The notes under the pieces: model-generated
Seen by the model: only the letters and a program-made list of their open reading frames with translations
Database searches by the model: none
Told to the model about the DNA's origin: nothing
Position numbers and translations under genes: made by a program
Assembly: GCA_013397455.1 (NCBI GenBank)
Contig: VYZB01000026.1
Span: forward strand, 2,499,067-2,563,066
Direction of reading: 5' to 3'
Source: Crotophaga sulcirostris
Taxonomy: Eukaryota; Chordata; Aves; Cuculiformes; Crotophagidae
Length of the DNA: 64,000 nt
Shown here: positions 15,073 through 28,400 of the stretch, in pieces
Numbering within the stretch: the stretch's first letter is position 1
Layout of the letters: each line of letters starts with the position of its first letter

Positions 15073-18000
15073 TGAACATTTCTTACATTCTTTTTTTTTT
15101 CCATCAAATTAGTGGTAGCATATCCCAAGCTTCCAAACCCCAATTATCTTTCCAAGACAGCCTGAGTAGTTTAGGAAAGGGATTATACCACGTGGTACCT
15201 GTGACATCAGGGAATTGGTCTTAGGTAGCAGGAAGTCTCTCTGAGTCCTATGTTTTTATGTGTCAAAATGAAAAGGAGAGAAAAAGAGAAAGATTGCAGG
15301 TTTTTAGTGAGGCTGCTGAGCAATGAGTGAGTCACAGACTTGCCATGAGTGCTTGTATTCTTAAGTCTTTTATACTATTTATTTGCAGCTCAGCAGGAGC
15401 AAACCAGAGACCAGAGTAAAAACTTACTCAAGTACATTTCCAGCACAGTTTCAAAGGCTTTTATTTCATCAGAATTGGGAGATGGTCATTGTTTTATGTT
15501 CATCTTAAGTATCCCATGAGAAGCAGCTATGTGAACATATGCTTTTCACATAGAAAATGATGATTACACACATTACAAATTCTTTAAAGACAGAAGCCAG
15601 TAACCCTTATTCTGACGTTTCCATCCTACTTGGTGTGAGCAGAGTCATTTTGTCAAACAATAGAATGGGAAGAGCAGCTACATAGACTCCTCAAGAGATC
15701 CAATAGAGAAAGATATTGAGATGTTTGAAGAGGAAATGGTGATTTACAAGGAAGGTCCTTAAGCAGAAGAGGGCAGCCTTCAGAATGGATGAGGATGATC
15801 TGACTCATTAAATAAGTTGCATTGACTAGACCCATAATGGTAACACCATCATATTTTATAGTGTCCTTTTGACATTGACAGGTTTGCCTTTAGCAGATGT
15901 TAACCATTTAAAGTCAATTGCACAGATCTATCTAATTAGCATTTAGGTTTTCTAAAGTTCCTCTCCACCCAGTGCTCAAAATATGACTGTGGCACTGAGC
16001 CACATTTGGTATTGCTACTGGATCTGTCCACACTTTCCTATGAAAGGATACCTTGTCACATACCCAGAACCGCAATACTCGAGTTCATCTTTAGATTGAT
16101 ACACCATACTCAAACTCATCTGCGCATGTTCTCTGCTCTGACACATTGCCAAAATATGAGCATGTGGCCCTTCAGTACAACTTCAGATACTCTTTAGTAC
16201 AAAATGAAACAAGATAATGAAATCTCAGTATTTGGGAGATTTCAAATGTGATAAAATGAAACAAGAGAAAAATATATATAGGGATTAACAAGTAATGTCT
16301 AGAGTATAAATTGGATGGCCTCTAAATACATCAGCAAAGATAAAAAAAAATAAAAATAAAATTGAACGACAGAACTGGATTGGAAAAGATGATTACAGGA
16401 AATATTTGGTGACACTTTTCACAGTCATTAAGTTTTTCAGGCATTCAAGTGCTTTGCTGAACTGACATATAATTTACTGAAGTGAATGGATGAAAAAGAT
16501 TTGAAAAAACGGATTTTTTTCCTGTGGATTTTGAAATAATGTAAAGACCTATTAATTCAGTCACCTAACAACTTAGAAAGTACAACTTGTCTGGGTAGGT
16601 ACCTCTGTTATTATTCAGGAATTAATAAAGATTGTCTTTAGAACAATATCACATTGGTAACCAAAAAGAAAAAGAAATCAAGGTATTATGAAGGCATGAA
16701 ATAAAGCATTTGATTTAACCTATTAAAGATAATTATATACTATTTTTCGATATCACCTTACACAGTATGTAAGACTTCAGATTTAAAGCATATATGTTGG
16801 CCAGTCAGACCAGTAATTAGAGATAGTAAAGTAAGAACATTATATTTATAATGTCTAGCATTTTCCCAAAGTGTTCAGGGCCGAGATCTTCCCTTGCAAT
16901 CATCCAGCTAATTCCAATCATCAGAATTGTTAAATTAACCAGAATGGAATTAAGAAGTCTAAATAAATGGATTTGTCTTACATTTAATAAATTCTAATTA
17001 GAATGAATCCATAATCCCTTTCACTGACAACTTTTTTGAAGAATAAAAATTAATGAGGTTTTTTCTTATCTTCTCTTTCACACCGAAACTTTCTCAAAAT
17101 ATTCAAAAATCTAACTGTAAAGTTAATAGAAAGTTTTATACTGATTTTGACTATAGTATGAAAAAACTACTGGTTTTCACATATCTTGTCCTGTCTCTCA
17201 CTTTGTTGCTAATTAATTATTTCTTCCAGTGGCCTCTCCTTCTGTACTATACTGTCTACACTGTCTTGACTATTTGCTATGCTGCATTTATACGTTATCA
17301 TATAGACAAGAGTTCATCATCAGAGTTCGTAGTCTACGTGGCAATTTACTAAAATAGATTACTTTGATCCCTCAGGAACTAAATCGTCCCTTTATGAATT
17401 GGAGATACACATTCCTTTTATTCAATTATTTTGAGTTTGTCAAAAAGAAAAATTATAAAGCACCAGTCTATACTCATCAAGGTCCTAAACTATAATTTAG
17501 GCAGCATAGTGTGTGTTCTCTTCTAGACAGTAGACCCTAAGGGTAGGAGTTATCTCACTTTGCCCACATATTGTCTGTCTTGTGTAATATGGTCGTTTAG
17601 TCTCTCTGTAGTTATGTAGCTAGATGAGTTGCACTCAGGACATACAGGTTTAAATGCCTGTTTTGTGAAAGAGTTATTCACTCCTCTGCATTAATATTAG
17701 TGCTTACTTTTAAGCAGTTTAAATAAAGTGCGACAATTTCATCCTAAATGGTTAGAAACATTTTGAAGATATTGTCTTTTACTTACAAGCACTTACATAA
17801 TGTCCTTGCTTTCAAGGGATTAAAATACTTAGATATATAAGAAAGCATTCAAAAGTTTTTGAAATCTAGGGTACCTGTTTCCTGCCTGTTTGCTAATACA
17901 GTATTTCACTAGATCCTCCCTAGCTTGCTCTCTGTATTGTAGTCTCAGTTTTCTAGTCTCACAAACCTTTACAATCTAGTTTCATTTTTCTGGAAAAGTT

Positions 18001-20910
18001 TTAAGAAGTATGTCCTGATTTACACAGTCCCGCCCTTTTAATGTTATAAATTGCAGTCTGCTTGCAGTTTGATAAATAAGCAAAGCAATACGTAGCAAAT
18101 ACTTCTAGGCACAAAGATAGGTCTTTCATTCAGGAAAAGAAAAAAGAAAGAATGAAAGAAATGTAACAACAGTATTTGGTTTTGAATAGAAAATATAGTG
18201 CCTTTTCTTCTGGTTTTGTACTTGCAATAACTGCGGTCTTTAGTTCAGACCATTGTAATAAAATAAATATTGTGAGAATGGGTATCAGAGTGCACACTGA
18301 TCATTTGGTACTTCATTTAAAAATCATGCAAAACTACATATGCAAGAGAAATAACCATAAGCTGGATAGAAAGAGCGGTATGCCACTAGAAAACAGGTTT
18401 GAAACAAGCACTACTTTCTTGCTTTTTCTTGTTGCAATACTAGTAGTGCCAACATCATAACAATAACAGCAATTTGAATTTCTATAATCATTCTTATTCA
18501 AAAAAACATGGTAAATCATAGGCTAAATAGTGCTTTTGGTTATATGGCTTAGTAAATGCACAGATACTTCTATTGCAGAGTTCCACCAGTACCTTGAAGA
18601 GCAATTTTATTTTTACTCTTCACAAGGAGTGAAGAATGACAATCTGAAGCCCTCTTTTGATTGTGATGCAAAAATAGTGTGTAAACACAGAACAGAAAAT
18701 ATGTACTTTTCTCATGACTTAAAGAAACCATTTGAAAAATCTTAAACAGAAATTGTACCTCAAAAAATGTGTTGCATCTTTGGAGACTTTATACCTGAAT
18801 GCTAAAATTTGTTGCTTGTCGCATCTCCTTCCTCAATGACTAGCATCACAAAGCCAGCAACACATCCTTCTACAAAGAATAATAGTGTAGGTGTGCCAAG
18901 ACTCACTACAAGTCAAAGATAACAATATGGTAACAGCATAAGCAATATTTAAGCCAACTACCTACTGAAAATTTAGTGAAAGCAAGCTGCAGAGTCATCC
19001 GTAGAGACAATAATGATTCACCTTGGGTTGTTCAAGAGTCTTTCCTTGTAAGTCATTCTGAATCAGCACATTTTCTGGACATCCCATCCTATCCAAGCAC
19101 CAAGTGCTTTGACTTTTTTCACTGACTGGCTGAAGACCTGTTGAAAATTACGATGCCATTCTGCCTCCTTCACAGCTGGCAAAATTTCTATATCTGGGAT
19201 CTCAGACTGGATTCTGCCAGAGTATGTGGTAAAACTGGCCAATGGCTTTTTACATAGATAGAAAATTATTCTTTTTTCTTTCAGATTGCATCACTTTTTT
19301 ATGTTTCTGCCCTGTATTCATCCTTCTGTCAGATAGAAAAGGCAAGTTGACCAAAAGGTAATGCTGCTGCTTATAAGAAATTTTCCCATTTCAATTCCTT
19401 TTTATCTTTTCACATTGTGATGATCCTCAAACCAAAAGCATTTTCCTGTGAAAATGAAATGTGTGTCCAGCTGAGTGATTCCAGGCTTCTTTACTGCGGG
19501 AAAAATTCCGAGTCTGATTGACCAGTGTTCTCAAATGCCGATTCAGAGCAGATATTTTCTACCCCAAATATGGCTGGAACTGCAAGACCTGGCTCTTTTT
19601 ATCTCAGGAAAACACTCCAAACACCACAGTATAATCACGGAGTATAGCTTCATGCACCATACCATCAGGGTATGGTACTGTCAAAAGAAGTATTTTCTTT
19701 TATGGCTGTTTTGGACCTTTCTAAAATCAGTATAGAAACCCAAGCATAGAAGGTTCAACCTTCAATTCACTTGAAGACATGATTCTTCATGCTATTACAC
19801 CACTTTAGTCTATCATAACTGGAAATCAATAAACAGATATGTGAAAATCATGTTTTAGATAAGAAAATATAGCAGATAATAGTAGTTATAATAGTAAATA
19901 GGGTAAGACTTAGGAAAAGGAGAAAGTTAGAAACTGCAATAATGAGAACCAAGAAAAGTCTACGTTAACTACCTTCTTTTCAAATTCTTATGTTTTAATA
20001 AACCTAACCATGTCATACAGTCCTATGACTTGTCTGTGCGCTTACGTTTGCCTCTAATAGGTTTGTGGAAGCATGATTTTACTGACTTGCATTCTGCCTT
20101 TTAATAGTGATCATGTAGTTGTTCTTGATCTACACTGGAACAAAGCAACTTCTTCACTTTTTCTAAGAAAGTAGATACTGTTGGCCTGGAATTATCTCAC
20201 CTAAATGGAATATTAAATGGTGTGGGTAGGTTGGAAATGATATTATTTAGACATCCTGCATAAAAGACCCTTCTTGATGACAAAAATAATGATTAGGTGT
20301 CCTTGCACAGAGTGGACCCAGGAACAAGTGAAGTCCTGAACACGAGTAGTTTGTACTCTAGGCTTGAAAACCAGGGAAGTCTTGTAATGTCTCCTTACTT
20401 ACCCGTAGAGATCTAGCCATATAGAGGTAGTGTATAGCAATAACAAGATGTTAGAGAGACTCTTTAACTCTCCAGTTTCTCTGTCATGTTAGTGACTACC
20501 CATGTTATTGTGGAAAACTATTCCTGACTTGGCCTTGACTGAGGAAAGTCCCATTGCAAATTCTCAGTACACAGAACAGGGTTGAAGAAAAAACATCTTC
20601 ATAGAGGTTAATAAGACATAATATGGAATAAAACAGTAAGAGGCCCAAAGTCTTTTGCATTTGTTTCTTTTCCTGCATTCCTGTGATCTACAGCTAAGGC
20701 CCATTGACTGTTCACATACAGCTGCTTTTGTATATATTTGGACTAGTATTGAAAATTATCTCAGAAAGTTTATAGAGGCAAACTGAAAAATAAAATTTTC
20801 AGGTTATGCCTCAGTCAGACAGTAAAGCTGAAATAGGGTTAGAGTTCAAATTGTACAAAAATATAAATTTACAATTACTTTGCTTTTGAATGAATGCCAG
20901 TACCAGCAAA
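15073..20910 (+). other. GRM5 intron, no recognised gene
   Basis: This is plain AT-rich intron sequence. The longest open frame (17053-17352, 99 codons) is rich in Phe, Leu, Tyr and Ile, as chance frames in AT-rich DNA are, and matches nothing I know. A short A-rich simple tract lies at 16339-16362. A small hairpin flanked by direct repeats lies at 16201-16266 (listed separately). Confidence 0.72.
16201..16266. repeat. Hairpin flanked by 14-bp direct repeats
   Basis: The sequence aaaatgaaacaaga occurs at 16201-16214 and again, identical, at 16253-16266. Between them tgaaatctc (16218-16226) and its exact reverse complement gagatttca (16236-16244) form a 9-bp stem with a 9-base loop. No function is known; chance is possible in AT-rich DNA. 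Confidence 0.75.
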
Positions 20911-20912
20911 CA

Positions 20913-20942
20913 TCTCTCCTCTCCTCTCCTCTCCTCTCCTCT
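20913..20942. repeat. (TCTCC)n pentanucleotide microsatellite, truncated by a gap
   Basis: At least five tandem pyrimidine units of the form CTCCT run directly into the N block. On the far side the sequence resumes with tctctttaaaag, so the repeat probably spans the gap. On the opposite strand it is a GGAGA purine tract. Confidence 0.92.
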
Positions 20943-20992
20943 NNNNNNNNNNNNNNNNNNNNNNNNNNNNNNNNNNNNNNNNNNNNNNNNNN
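20943..20992. other. Assembly gap of 50 N
   Basis: A run of exactly 50 N begins inside the TCTCC repeat. The round number suggests a placeholder of unknown true size. The pyrimidine repeat explains why the assembler stopped. Confidence 0.97.
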
Positions 20993-21140
20993 TCTCTTTA
21001 AAAGCAGAAGTCAACTTTTTGATAAACTTTCTTACTAGTAGACCTGTAAATCTAGATTTCTAAACATTTAAGATGGGTACATCTGTACACCATAATTGTT
21101 CTGCAATTAAAATCTCTCGCTGTTTTTTATATTAGTTGCA

Positions 21141-21194
21141 TAGAAATAGAAATAGAAATAGAAATAGAAATAGAAATAGAAATAGAAATAGAAA
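21141..21194. repeat. Perfect (TAGAAA)9 hexanucleotide microsatellite
   Basis: Nine uninterrupted TAGAAA units, ending in tatgta. A perfect tract of this length is likely to vary in length between individuals. It lies about 150 bp from the N gap in the TCTCC repeat. Confidence 0.96.
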
Positions 21195-22116
21195 TATGTA
21201 GCACCTTCAGCTGAGCTATGAAACCTTTAAGGACTCCCAGTGCCAACTCCAGAAAGTGCTCAGCATGGCCAGACCTATAGAATACAATTTGCATTAATTC
21301 TTGCAAAGGTCCATGAAACTGCAGTGCAGAAGGCAAACAACTTGTTCTATTTCACTGCCTACACTGGCACTTCAAGCATCAAGGAACTACCAATTATTTT
21401 AATTATCTTCTCTCTGCTAACAATAGTGTTTGACTTCTTAAGTTTTTGAAGATCTTTTTTTCTGGAAGACAGATGCTTTATAAATGGAGATACTAATCCA
21501 GGACAGATTCTGATGTTTTTACACACACTAAGTAGAGAATTGCTCTGGAAGCAGTTCTGCTAATTATCACATAGAAAGATTGTTAGCACCAGTAAGAGAC
21601 ATTTCAGACCCCTTCTCTTAATTATCAAAAGTATAACATCTTTGGATATCAGAAGTGTACAAAAAATTACTGTTTCAATGAAGGACATATTTCAAGTAAT
21701 TCACCTATTTGAAAACTGTATTTGAGCAAGATACTTCTGCCAGGAACAAGAATGAGGCCTTTAAGAGCTGCTTAGATGTGAGAAAATAAATGTAGTAAGC
21801 GGGTTTCAATCTTAGTTGCTGTTAACATATTAGCACTTGACTAGCATATTTGGATACACAAGAAATCAAATGCTGATTTTCTGATCAATTCGCTTGTATA
21901 TTTGTTGTATACATTAGAAAAAATAAGCATCTTAATATTAAAAAGCTTTGGAGTACAGTGCCTGATGTGTTATTGTTGTGGGTCTTGGGAGGGGCTGGGT
22001 TCTTTGTTCTAGGGGATTTTTTTGTACAACCTGGATGGAGCTCTTTTAAGTGAGATAATTTCTGTATTCATCAAGGAGCTATAATATACACATATAGCTA
22101 CATCACAACTCTATGG

Positions 22117-22685
22117 GTGAACAATTGGCTGAAGGGTCAGGTTCAGAGTGTTGCAGTAAATAGGGTAACATCTGGTAGTGGTGCCCCCCAGGGCTCTATT
22201 TTAGGATCAGTTTTCTTCAATGTTTTTATCGATGACCTGAACACAGCTGAGCTTGCTAGCAATACTAAATTAGGAGGGGCCGTTGAATTCCCCAAGGGTA
22301 TAGAAATCTTGATAGATTAGAGTGCTGGGCAATCACCAACTGCACAAAATTTAACAATAACAAATACCAGATTCTGCACCTGCAATAGTGTAATCCTGGG
22401 TATACGTATAGACTGCGTCATGAGGGAATGTCTTAAAGCTGCATCAGGCAAAGTTCATAGTGGATATTAGGAAAAGGTTTTTCATGTGGGTGGTCTAGCA
22501 CTGTAACAACCTCCCCAGGGAAGTGACCATGGCCCCAAACTTGTTTATGTTCAAGAAAGGTTTGGACAACACTCCTAGATATATGGTTTAACTTTTAGTT
22601 TGCCCTGTGTAGATTCAGGAGTTGGACTCAACGGCCCTTGTGGGTCCCTTCCAACTCAGACTATTCTATGACTCATGTGATTCTG
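22117..22685 (+). mobile_element. CR1 LINE fragment with reverse transcriptase remnant, sense orientation
   Basis: The 5' part translates as a CR1 reverse transcriptase remnant: NNWLKGQVQSVAVN, then GAPQGSILGS and FFNVFIDDL, then NTKLGGAVEF. These match the conserved RT block in which GxPQGS is followed by FNxFxxDL. The frame then stops (22318), and the catalytic FADD-type motif is degenerate or deleted (only ASNTKLGG remains where FADDTKLGG is expected). The sequence continues with CR1-like agattctgcacctg, then jumps across an internal deletion to tggatattaggaaaaggttt and the CR1 3' end (gggtcccttccaactcaga, attctatgac). It is a dead, internally deleted copy. Confidence 0.93.
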
Positions 22686-24230
22686 GTATATACAATTTCT
22701 CAGTAAGTTCAGGGTATCATATTTTGCCAGTTTAAAATAACTTCATTTCCATTTACATAATTTTTAATTGTAATCTTAACTATACTCGATCTTATATCAG
22801 TATTTTGAAATCAAAACAACTGATAAAAATTTTTTAAAGGAAAATGGTGCTAAATTGACCTATCATAAGGTGTATTACTCAAAAAGCTAGTAATAACCAT
22901 TCTTTTTCCACCTCAGAGACAAATTATTGTAATTTCCATCTGCCTAAATACTTCTGGTTCAGTAAGCTTTTAAAATCTAAATTATTTTTTTCTCTTATTC
23001 AAAGAAAACGAGAAATGTTTTACATTTAGTCAGCACTGCATGAGACCCAAGGGAAGATGGAGGTGACTACTCTGTTTTTTGAATGCTTTGCTTGGATTAT
23101 CATAAAAGAGTAAATATAAAGAACAGTTTCCTCGGATACCCTATCAAAAATTTTAATCCATAGACCTTTTACTTGCAATCCAAACTTTCCAGGAAAACAG
23201 TACAGAACTGTAAACAAAGCAACAATTTTTAAATGTCATTTTGGGAAACATAGCAGCAGAAATGTCATCCTGATCTGTAGAACCTGGGGAAAAAACTTGT
23301 TTGTGTGGTTTGGCATTTATCATCATGTATCTGCCGCTGGACAGAAACAGTAGGAGCTCTCTCGTTGTTGTTTCTTTGGGTATTTTGTACACGTGATATC
23401 TCAGATGGAGAAAGCTGGAGACTTTCAGAAAGGAGCTTGGTTAATATATATCTGTCCTAAGATACGGAGTAGCGTAGACGTGGTCATTTGTCCTCCCAGC
23501 ATATAGTCTCAGAAAGGTGGTGCTGAATGTGGATCTGGTCAAATAAATCTCATAGCTCTTCCTGCTTTTCTTCATGCTCCCTCAATCATGCTTAAATGCA
23601 GAACACTGCCTTCACTATATGTTAGGAGTCCAGTCCCTGCTGGTTTATTTCTTTTGATGTTGCTTCCACATTCATTAGCCTCTATCCGTGAACCATACAC
23701 TACTGGAAGTACTAAGGACCCCAGCTTAAAGGACTATGTATTCTACTTCAGAGGGATTTACTAAGTCATTACTCCTATAGAAAAAAAATAAAGAAACAGG
23801 TTGGTTGATTTTCCCTCTTTTATTACTGCATGGAAAGTAAATGGGGGCTATTTCCAGGAATCTGGCAGGACGTAAGTCGGCAGTAGCTCTGAGTACTGAA
23901 CAGAAGTATCATCAATCCATTTCTCTCTGGTAGTTTCTGGTGTATGATTGTACTGTCTGTGAGACAGGAAAGGAAGAAAAACCTAGTGGCAAAATGTGCC
24001 TTAAAACTACATATGTTCCCATCTAGGGACCTCTCTTAACCTCCCAAACATAATTAAGCACAGTGTATTTTTTTTCCCTAGTGTTGGCCCCCTGGACTGC
24101 TAAGGTTCAAGCTACCCACCCTGTACACTAAATCAAACCTACAGGAACTGTGAGCAGAAGAGATCACTTTGATCACTAAAGCAGTGCAAGTTCTCTTTCC
24201 AATTTTTATTTTCCTGGTTGCTTCACTAGA
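22686..24230 (+). other. GRM5 intron between CR1 copies
   Basis: About 1.5 kb of unique intron sequence with no recognised gene or repeat. Confidence 0.7.
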
Positions 24231-25056
24231 GGGAAGCAAAGTCATCGAGGGACCTTGATAGGCTTGACAACTAGGCCTGTGTAAAACTCACAAAGCTCAG
24301 CAAGGCCAAATGCACTGTCCTGCATCTAGGACAGGGCAATCCTCAGTATCAATACAAGCTGGGGTGAAAGGATTGAGAGCAGCCCTACTGAGAAGGGCTG
24401 GTAAGTACTGGTGAATGAAAAACTGGACATGAGCTGATAATGTGCACTCAAAGCCCAGAAGGCCAACAGTGTCCTGGGCTGCATCAAATAAGTGACCAGG
24501 AGGTCAAGGGAGGGAATTCTCCCCCTCTGCTCCACTTTCGTGAGACTCCACGTAGAGTACTGGACCCAGCTCTGGAGCCCTCAGCATAGGAAAAACATGG
24601 ACTTGTTGGAGTGGGTTCAGAAGAGGGCCACAAAAATGATCTGAGGACTGGAGAAAAAGCCTTATGAGAGACGACTAAGGGAACTGGGGTTGTTTAGCAT
24701 GGGGAAAAGGAGGCTGAGAGGAGACCTTATTGCTGTCTACAAATACTTGAAAGGAAGTCGTAGCAAGGTAGGTGTTGGTCTCTTCTCCCAAGTAACTAGC
24801 GATAAAATGAAAGGAAAAGGCCTCATGTTGCCCCAGGGGTGGTTCAGATTAGACATCAGGAAAAAATTTTGCACCAGAAGGGTTATCAGGCACTGGAACA
24901 GCTGCCCAGGGAAGTGGTTGAGTCACCATCCCTGGAGGTGTTTAAAAGATAGGTGGATGAGGTGCTCAGGATTATGGTTTAGTAGTGAACCAGTACGCAT
25001 AGACTCAATGGTCCCAAAGGCTTTTTCCAACTAAACAACTTTATGATTCTATGGAA
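24231..25056 (+). mobile_element. CR1 LINE 3' fragment, sense orientation
   Basis: A long 5'-truncated CR1. It starts in the end of the reverse transcriptase reading frame (gagggaccttgataggcttg, ctcagcaaggccaaatgcac, ctgcatctaggacagggcaa). It continues through the 3' part (cagaagagggccacaaaaat, aggctgagaggagacctt, gacatcaggaaaaaattttg, tgcccagggaagtgg) and ends with ctttatgattctatgg. Stops and indels break the coding part. It abuts the next CR1 with no intervening sequence that I can see. Confidence 0.94.
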
Positions 25057-25438
25057 CACCACTTCCTGAGAGAGTTGAGGTTGTCTGGAGAAGAGAACCT
25101 CCAAGGAGACCATATAGCAACCTTTCAGTATATAAAGATGAAGAGAGACTTATTACCAAGTTCTCTAGTGACTGGAGAATGACCAATGTTTTTAAACTGA
25201 AAGAGGACAGATTTAGATTGAACACAGGAAATTTTTTACAATGAGGGAGATGGAACACTGGAATGTGTTGTCCGGAGAAGTCATGATACTGCATCATTGG
25301 AAACATTCAAGATCAGGTTGGATGGGCCTCTGAGCAACTAATCTAGTGCGAAATGTCCTTTCACGTGGAGGGGAGTTTGTTTAGATGATCTTTGAAGGTC
25401 CCTTCCAACAAAAAACATTCTATGATTCTGTGATTCTA
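25057..25438 (+). mobile_element. Second CR1 3' fragment in tandem, sense orientation
   Basis: A separate 5'-truncated CR1 follows directly. It restarts within the same part of the element (tctggagaagagaacctcc, ggagaccatatagcaacc) and runs to its own 3' end (tagatgatctttgaaggtc, ccttccaac, attctatgattctgtgattc). Two complete 3' ends in one direction show these are two insertions rather than one broken copy. This copy carries the clearer ATTCTATG-type terminal repeats. Confidence 0.93.
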
Positions 25439-28400
25439 GACTACCAAACCATAATCCCATTTTTGTTCCCTTTGAGAATCAACAGGCTTCCTCACTGGAA
25501 AGAAGCAGGTTGTAATATGAATAAAAGTAGGCAATGATTGATACTTACTCAGAAGCTCAATAAAGTTCTTAACATCTGGGCACAGTAGAAGGAATTATCT
25601 ATAATGCAGCTATGAAATGAATAAACAAACTAATGAACATAGATCCCATTCTGCTACCAGGTTCTTGAGAGTTACATTTAGAGGGCGTGTCGATGCCATC
25701 AGTAGATCCAATTTTCTATATTTAGACACCAGAGTCACTTTTTACAGTCTCTGTGCTGCTGTGACACATCTGAGCCTTAGCCAAGAGTTGCAAGGTAGGA
25801 TATGGAAAACAAATGTCTGAATGGAAGACACTGAGTTAACATAAAGAAAAAAAATATTATTCAGCAGATGTTTTAATATAATCTTTGATAAGTAATGTTT
25901 TGCTATGAATACCCGCCATTACAAATGTAAATATAATATACTATATTATACATATAAATACATTTATACGTATAAGACTGTAGGAGTGTTTGCAGAATAA
26001 AATAAAAGTATCTTATGTGCTGCTGAAACACAGTAAAATCTTTGTTTTCTCTTTGAAAAAAATCAGTCATTTTTATCGTTATTGTCTTTACTTCTTTTGA
26101 AACAAGATAGTCAAAGAAATGAATTTATTTTTTAAAACCCTGGAATGAGAGAAGATGATTGGAGTTTATAGAAGCAAATCTCTAAATGAGCAGTTTTTTA
26201 ACCTTAGAACAAGAACAGGATGACATCAAATCTGAACCTTCTATCTGAAAAATGAGACTTCATTGCAAGTTCCTTTGCCCTTGATTTATCTGGGAAAAGA
26301 GCATCTTGGACTGGGTAATACTTTAGAAGACAAAATTAATAAAAACCTAGTTTATGAATAGTTTTGAGTATTGCAGTCTGGAGATCTTTCGAAAGCACCT
26401 GAAGATCATCACTGCACAGCAAGTCATAGTTGTTAGAATGACTTTGTGTAGAGTTTAAGGTGAAGTATTAAATCATGGGTTTGTTGACACATCATAAGGA
26501 AATGCACTGTGAGTTGTTTGTAACAGAAAAGGATAATAGTGGCTTCTTGCTCTTAACATGTGTGCTTTAGGGGCAGAAAGGGATGGATTTGGCTCCAGGA
26601 ATGAGTAGACTGAGAAGAATTTCCTCTCTACGATAGTATTTATTTGAGGAAAAGTGTTCAAACTCCGTGTATGTCTGTGCATGTGAGTTATTTGTGTATA
26701 GATTTTTAATACTTTTCTCTCTTTTTTTGAACTGCCAGGGTGCAGGGATCTTGGTACTTGTAGGCTACATTGCAACGTGCAGTAGCACAAAACTGTTATT
26801 CAAGGGATCTCTGCAGCATCAATAAAGAACCACCACATCCTGTCTCTGTGCTGCCCTCGTTGGTGCACCAGTGCTGACGACCTTCATAACCAGTCTCATA
26901 CAGAAAATGTTTGTGAACAAGGGAATGAGGGGAAATCACTCTGCTTCCATCTTTCCTTCTTCCATCATTTTTCATAAAGTTTCTCCCTGCAACTGAAGCA
27001 CAGAGAGAGAAAAACATGGGGTGGGACAGTCGCGCAGCTGTCAGAGTCATCAGTTGTGGTTATGAGGGTTATAAGACTAGGTATTTCTTAAATGACCTAC
27101 CTGTTGGCTCTCTTCTTATGTAATATAATGGTAAATCTTTGGGAGTGTTGCCAAAGGCTTTAGTGAAATCATTGACTTTTGTGTTTCTGGAAGATAAGAT
27201 GTATATGCTTTTATGTGCAGAAAATTCAATATAAACTCAGATACTTTCGTCTTTTAAAAACAGTATTATAGTCAGAACTTCCAAAATGGATCAAGGTCTT
27301 AAAAATTCTGTAACTGGATGTCATGGGTAGATTCATGTCTTCTGCCTTAGAAATCGATGGCTTCAGCTAGTCCCTCTGGATCAGACATAGAGGATCATTT
27401 TTTATTTTAGTGTAATTGTTACAAGCCATTTTTTTTATGGTTGGATATTTTTTCTCTTTCTGCCCAATGACTAGTAAGGGGGTCATTAATCAGACATTGA
27501 CATCTATCTTGTAGACATTTACTTGGCACGTTAATCCTGATTCACCTTTCCTTTGATGTGCTGGTACTGATGTCCTTGGGATCACTCCTTGCATGAGCAA
27601 GGCCTAATAAAGTCAGACACACAATTAGACACTAGAGACAATGTTCTCCAAAAGCATAAATCAACACCATTTCAGTGACATTGATGGGGCAATATCACAA
27701 CTCCAAACTGCAGTAACATTAGTTTGGGCAATGCAGCAAATACTAAATAAATCAAAGAATAAGAAAATAATGTTTATCTATCTCTTATGTCTACTAAAGC
27801 AGGTTTCAAATTAAGTTGACAATTTTATGTAATAAATATTTGTCCACTGGAAGATGGAATTAGACTGCATATGCATGTTATATAATGTAAGCTCACAAAT
27901 AGCTGCCACATAATAAATTTGATTGCATCTGTCAATTAGACTTTTGCAATGTGTGGGCTGATTATGACTTCAGCTACCATTAAGTCATTCAGACCCCATG
28001 CTTGTGTACAAATGTATATGTGTTTATTGTAGATATCCAGGACATCCTCACAGAGCTGGAATATGTGACACAGGAATTAATGATTCCTGCTGAAGCAGCA
28101 GTTGGAAGATGGGTGGGACATCCTTGAGCATCACAAAAAGAACTAGAGGCTTATAATTAGACAAATTATTCCTGCTCTGTGGGTGTTTATTTAGGAAAAC
28201 ATGAAAGAAAAGTTGAAAACTTTCAAGGCACTGCTTTCCTCCTTAATACTTCCCAGATATGAGCCTGTAGCCTTTTCAGTCAGTTAGGGATGATCTAGGT
28301 ACAAAAAGTCTACTCTGTTTCAGATGTCTCTTATTAACCTGCCTGGCCCCCAGCAGTCACTCCTCACTGGCATAAGTTTCGCACCATCCCTGTATTGTTT

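Noticed and set aside
17053..17352. 99-codon hydrophobic open frame that looks like a small membrane protein
   Set aside because: Its hydrophobicity comes from T-rich codons (Phe, Leu, Tyr, Ile) in AT-rich intron; nothing else supports a gene.
22117..22320. Open frame with reverse transcriptase motifs as a possible retron or domesticated reverse transcriptase
   Set aside because: The motifs, order and following 3' end are those of a CR1 LINE; the catalytic block is degenerate and the frame stops, so it is a dead LINE copy.
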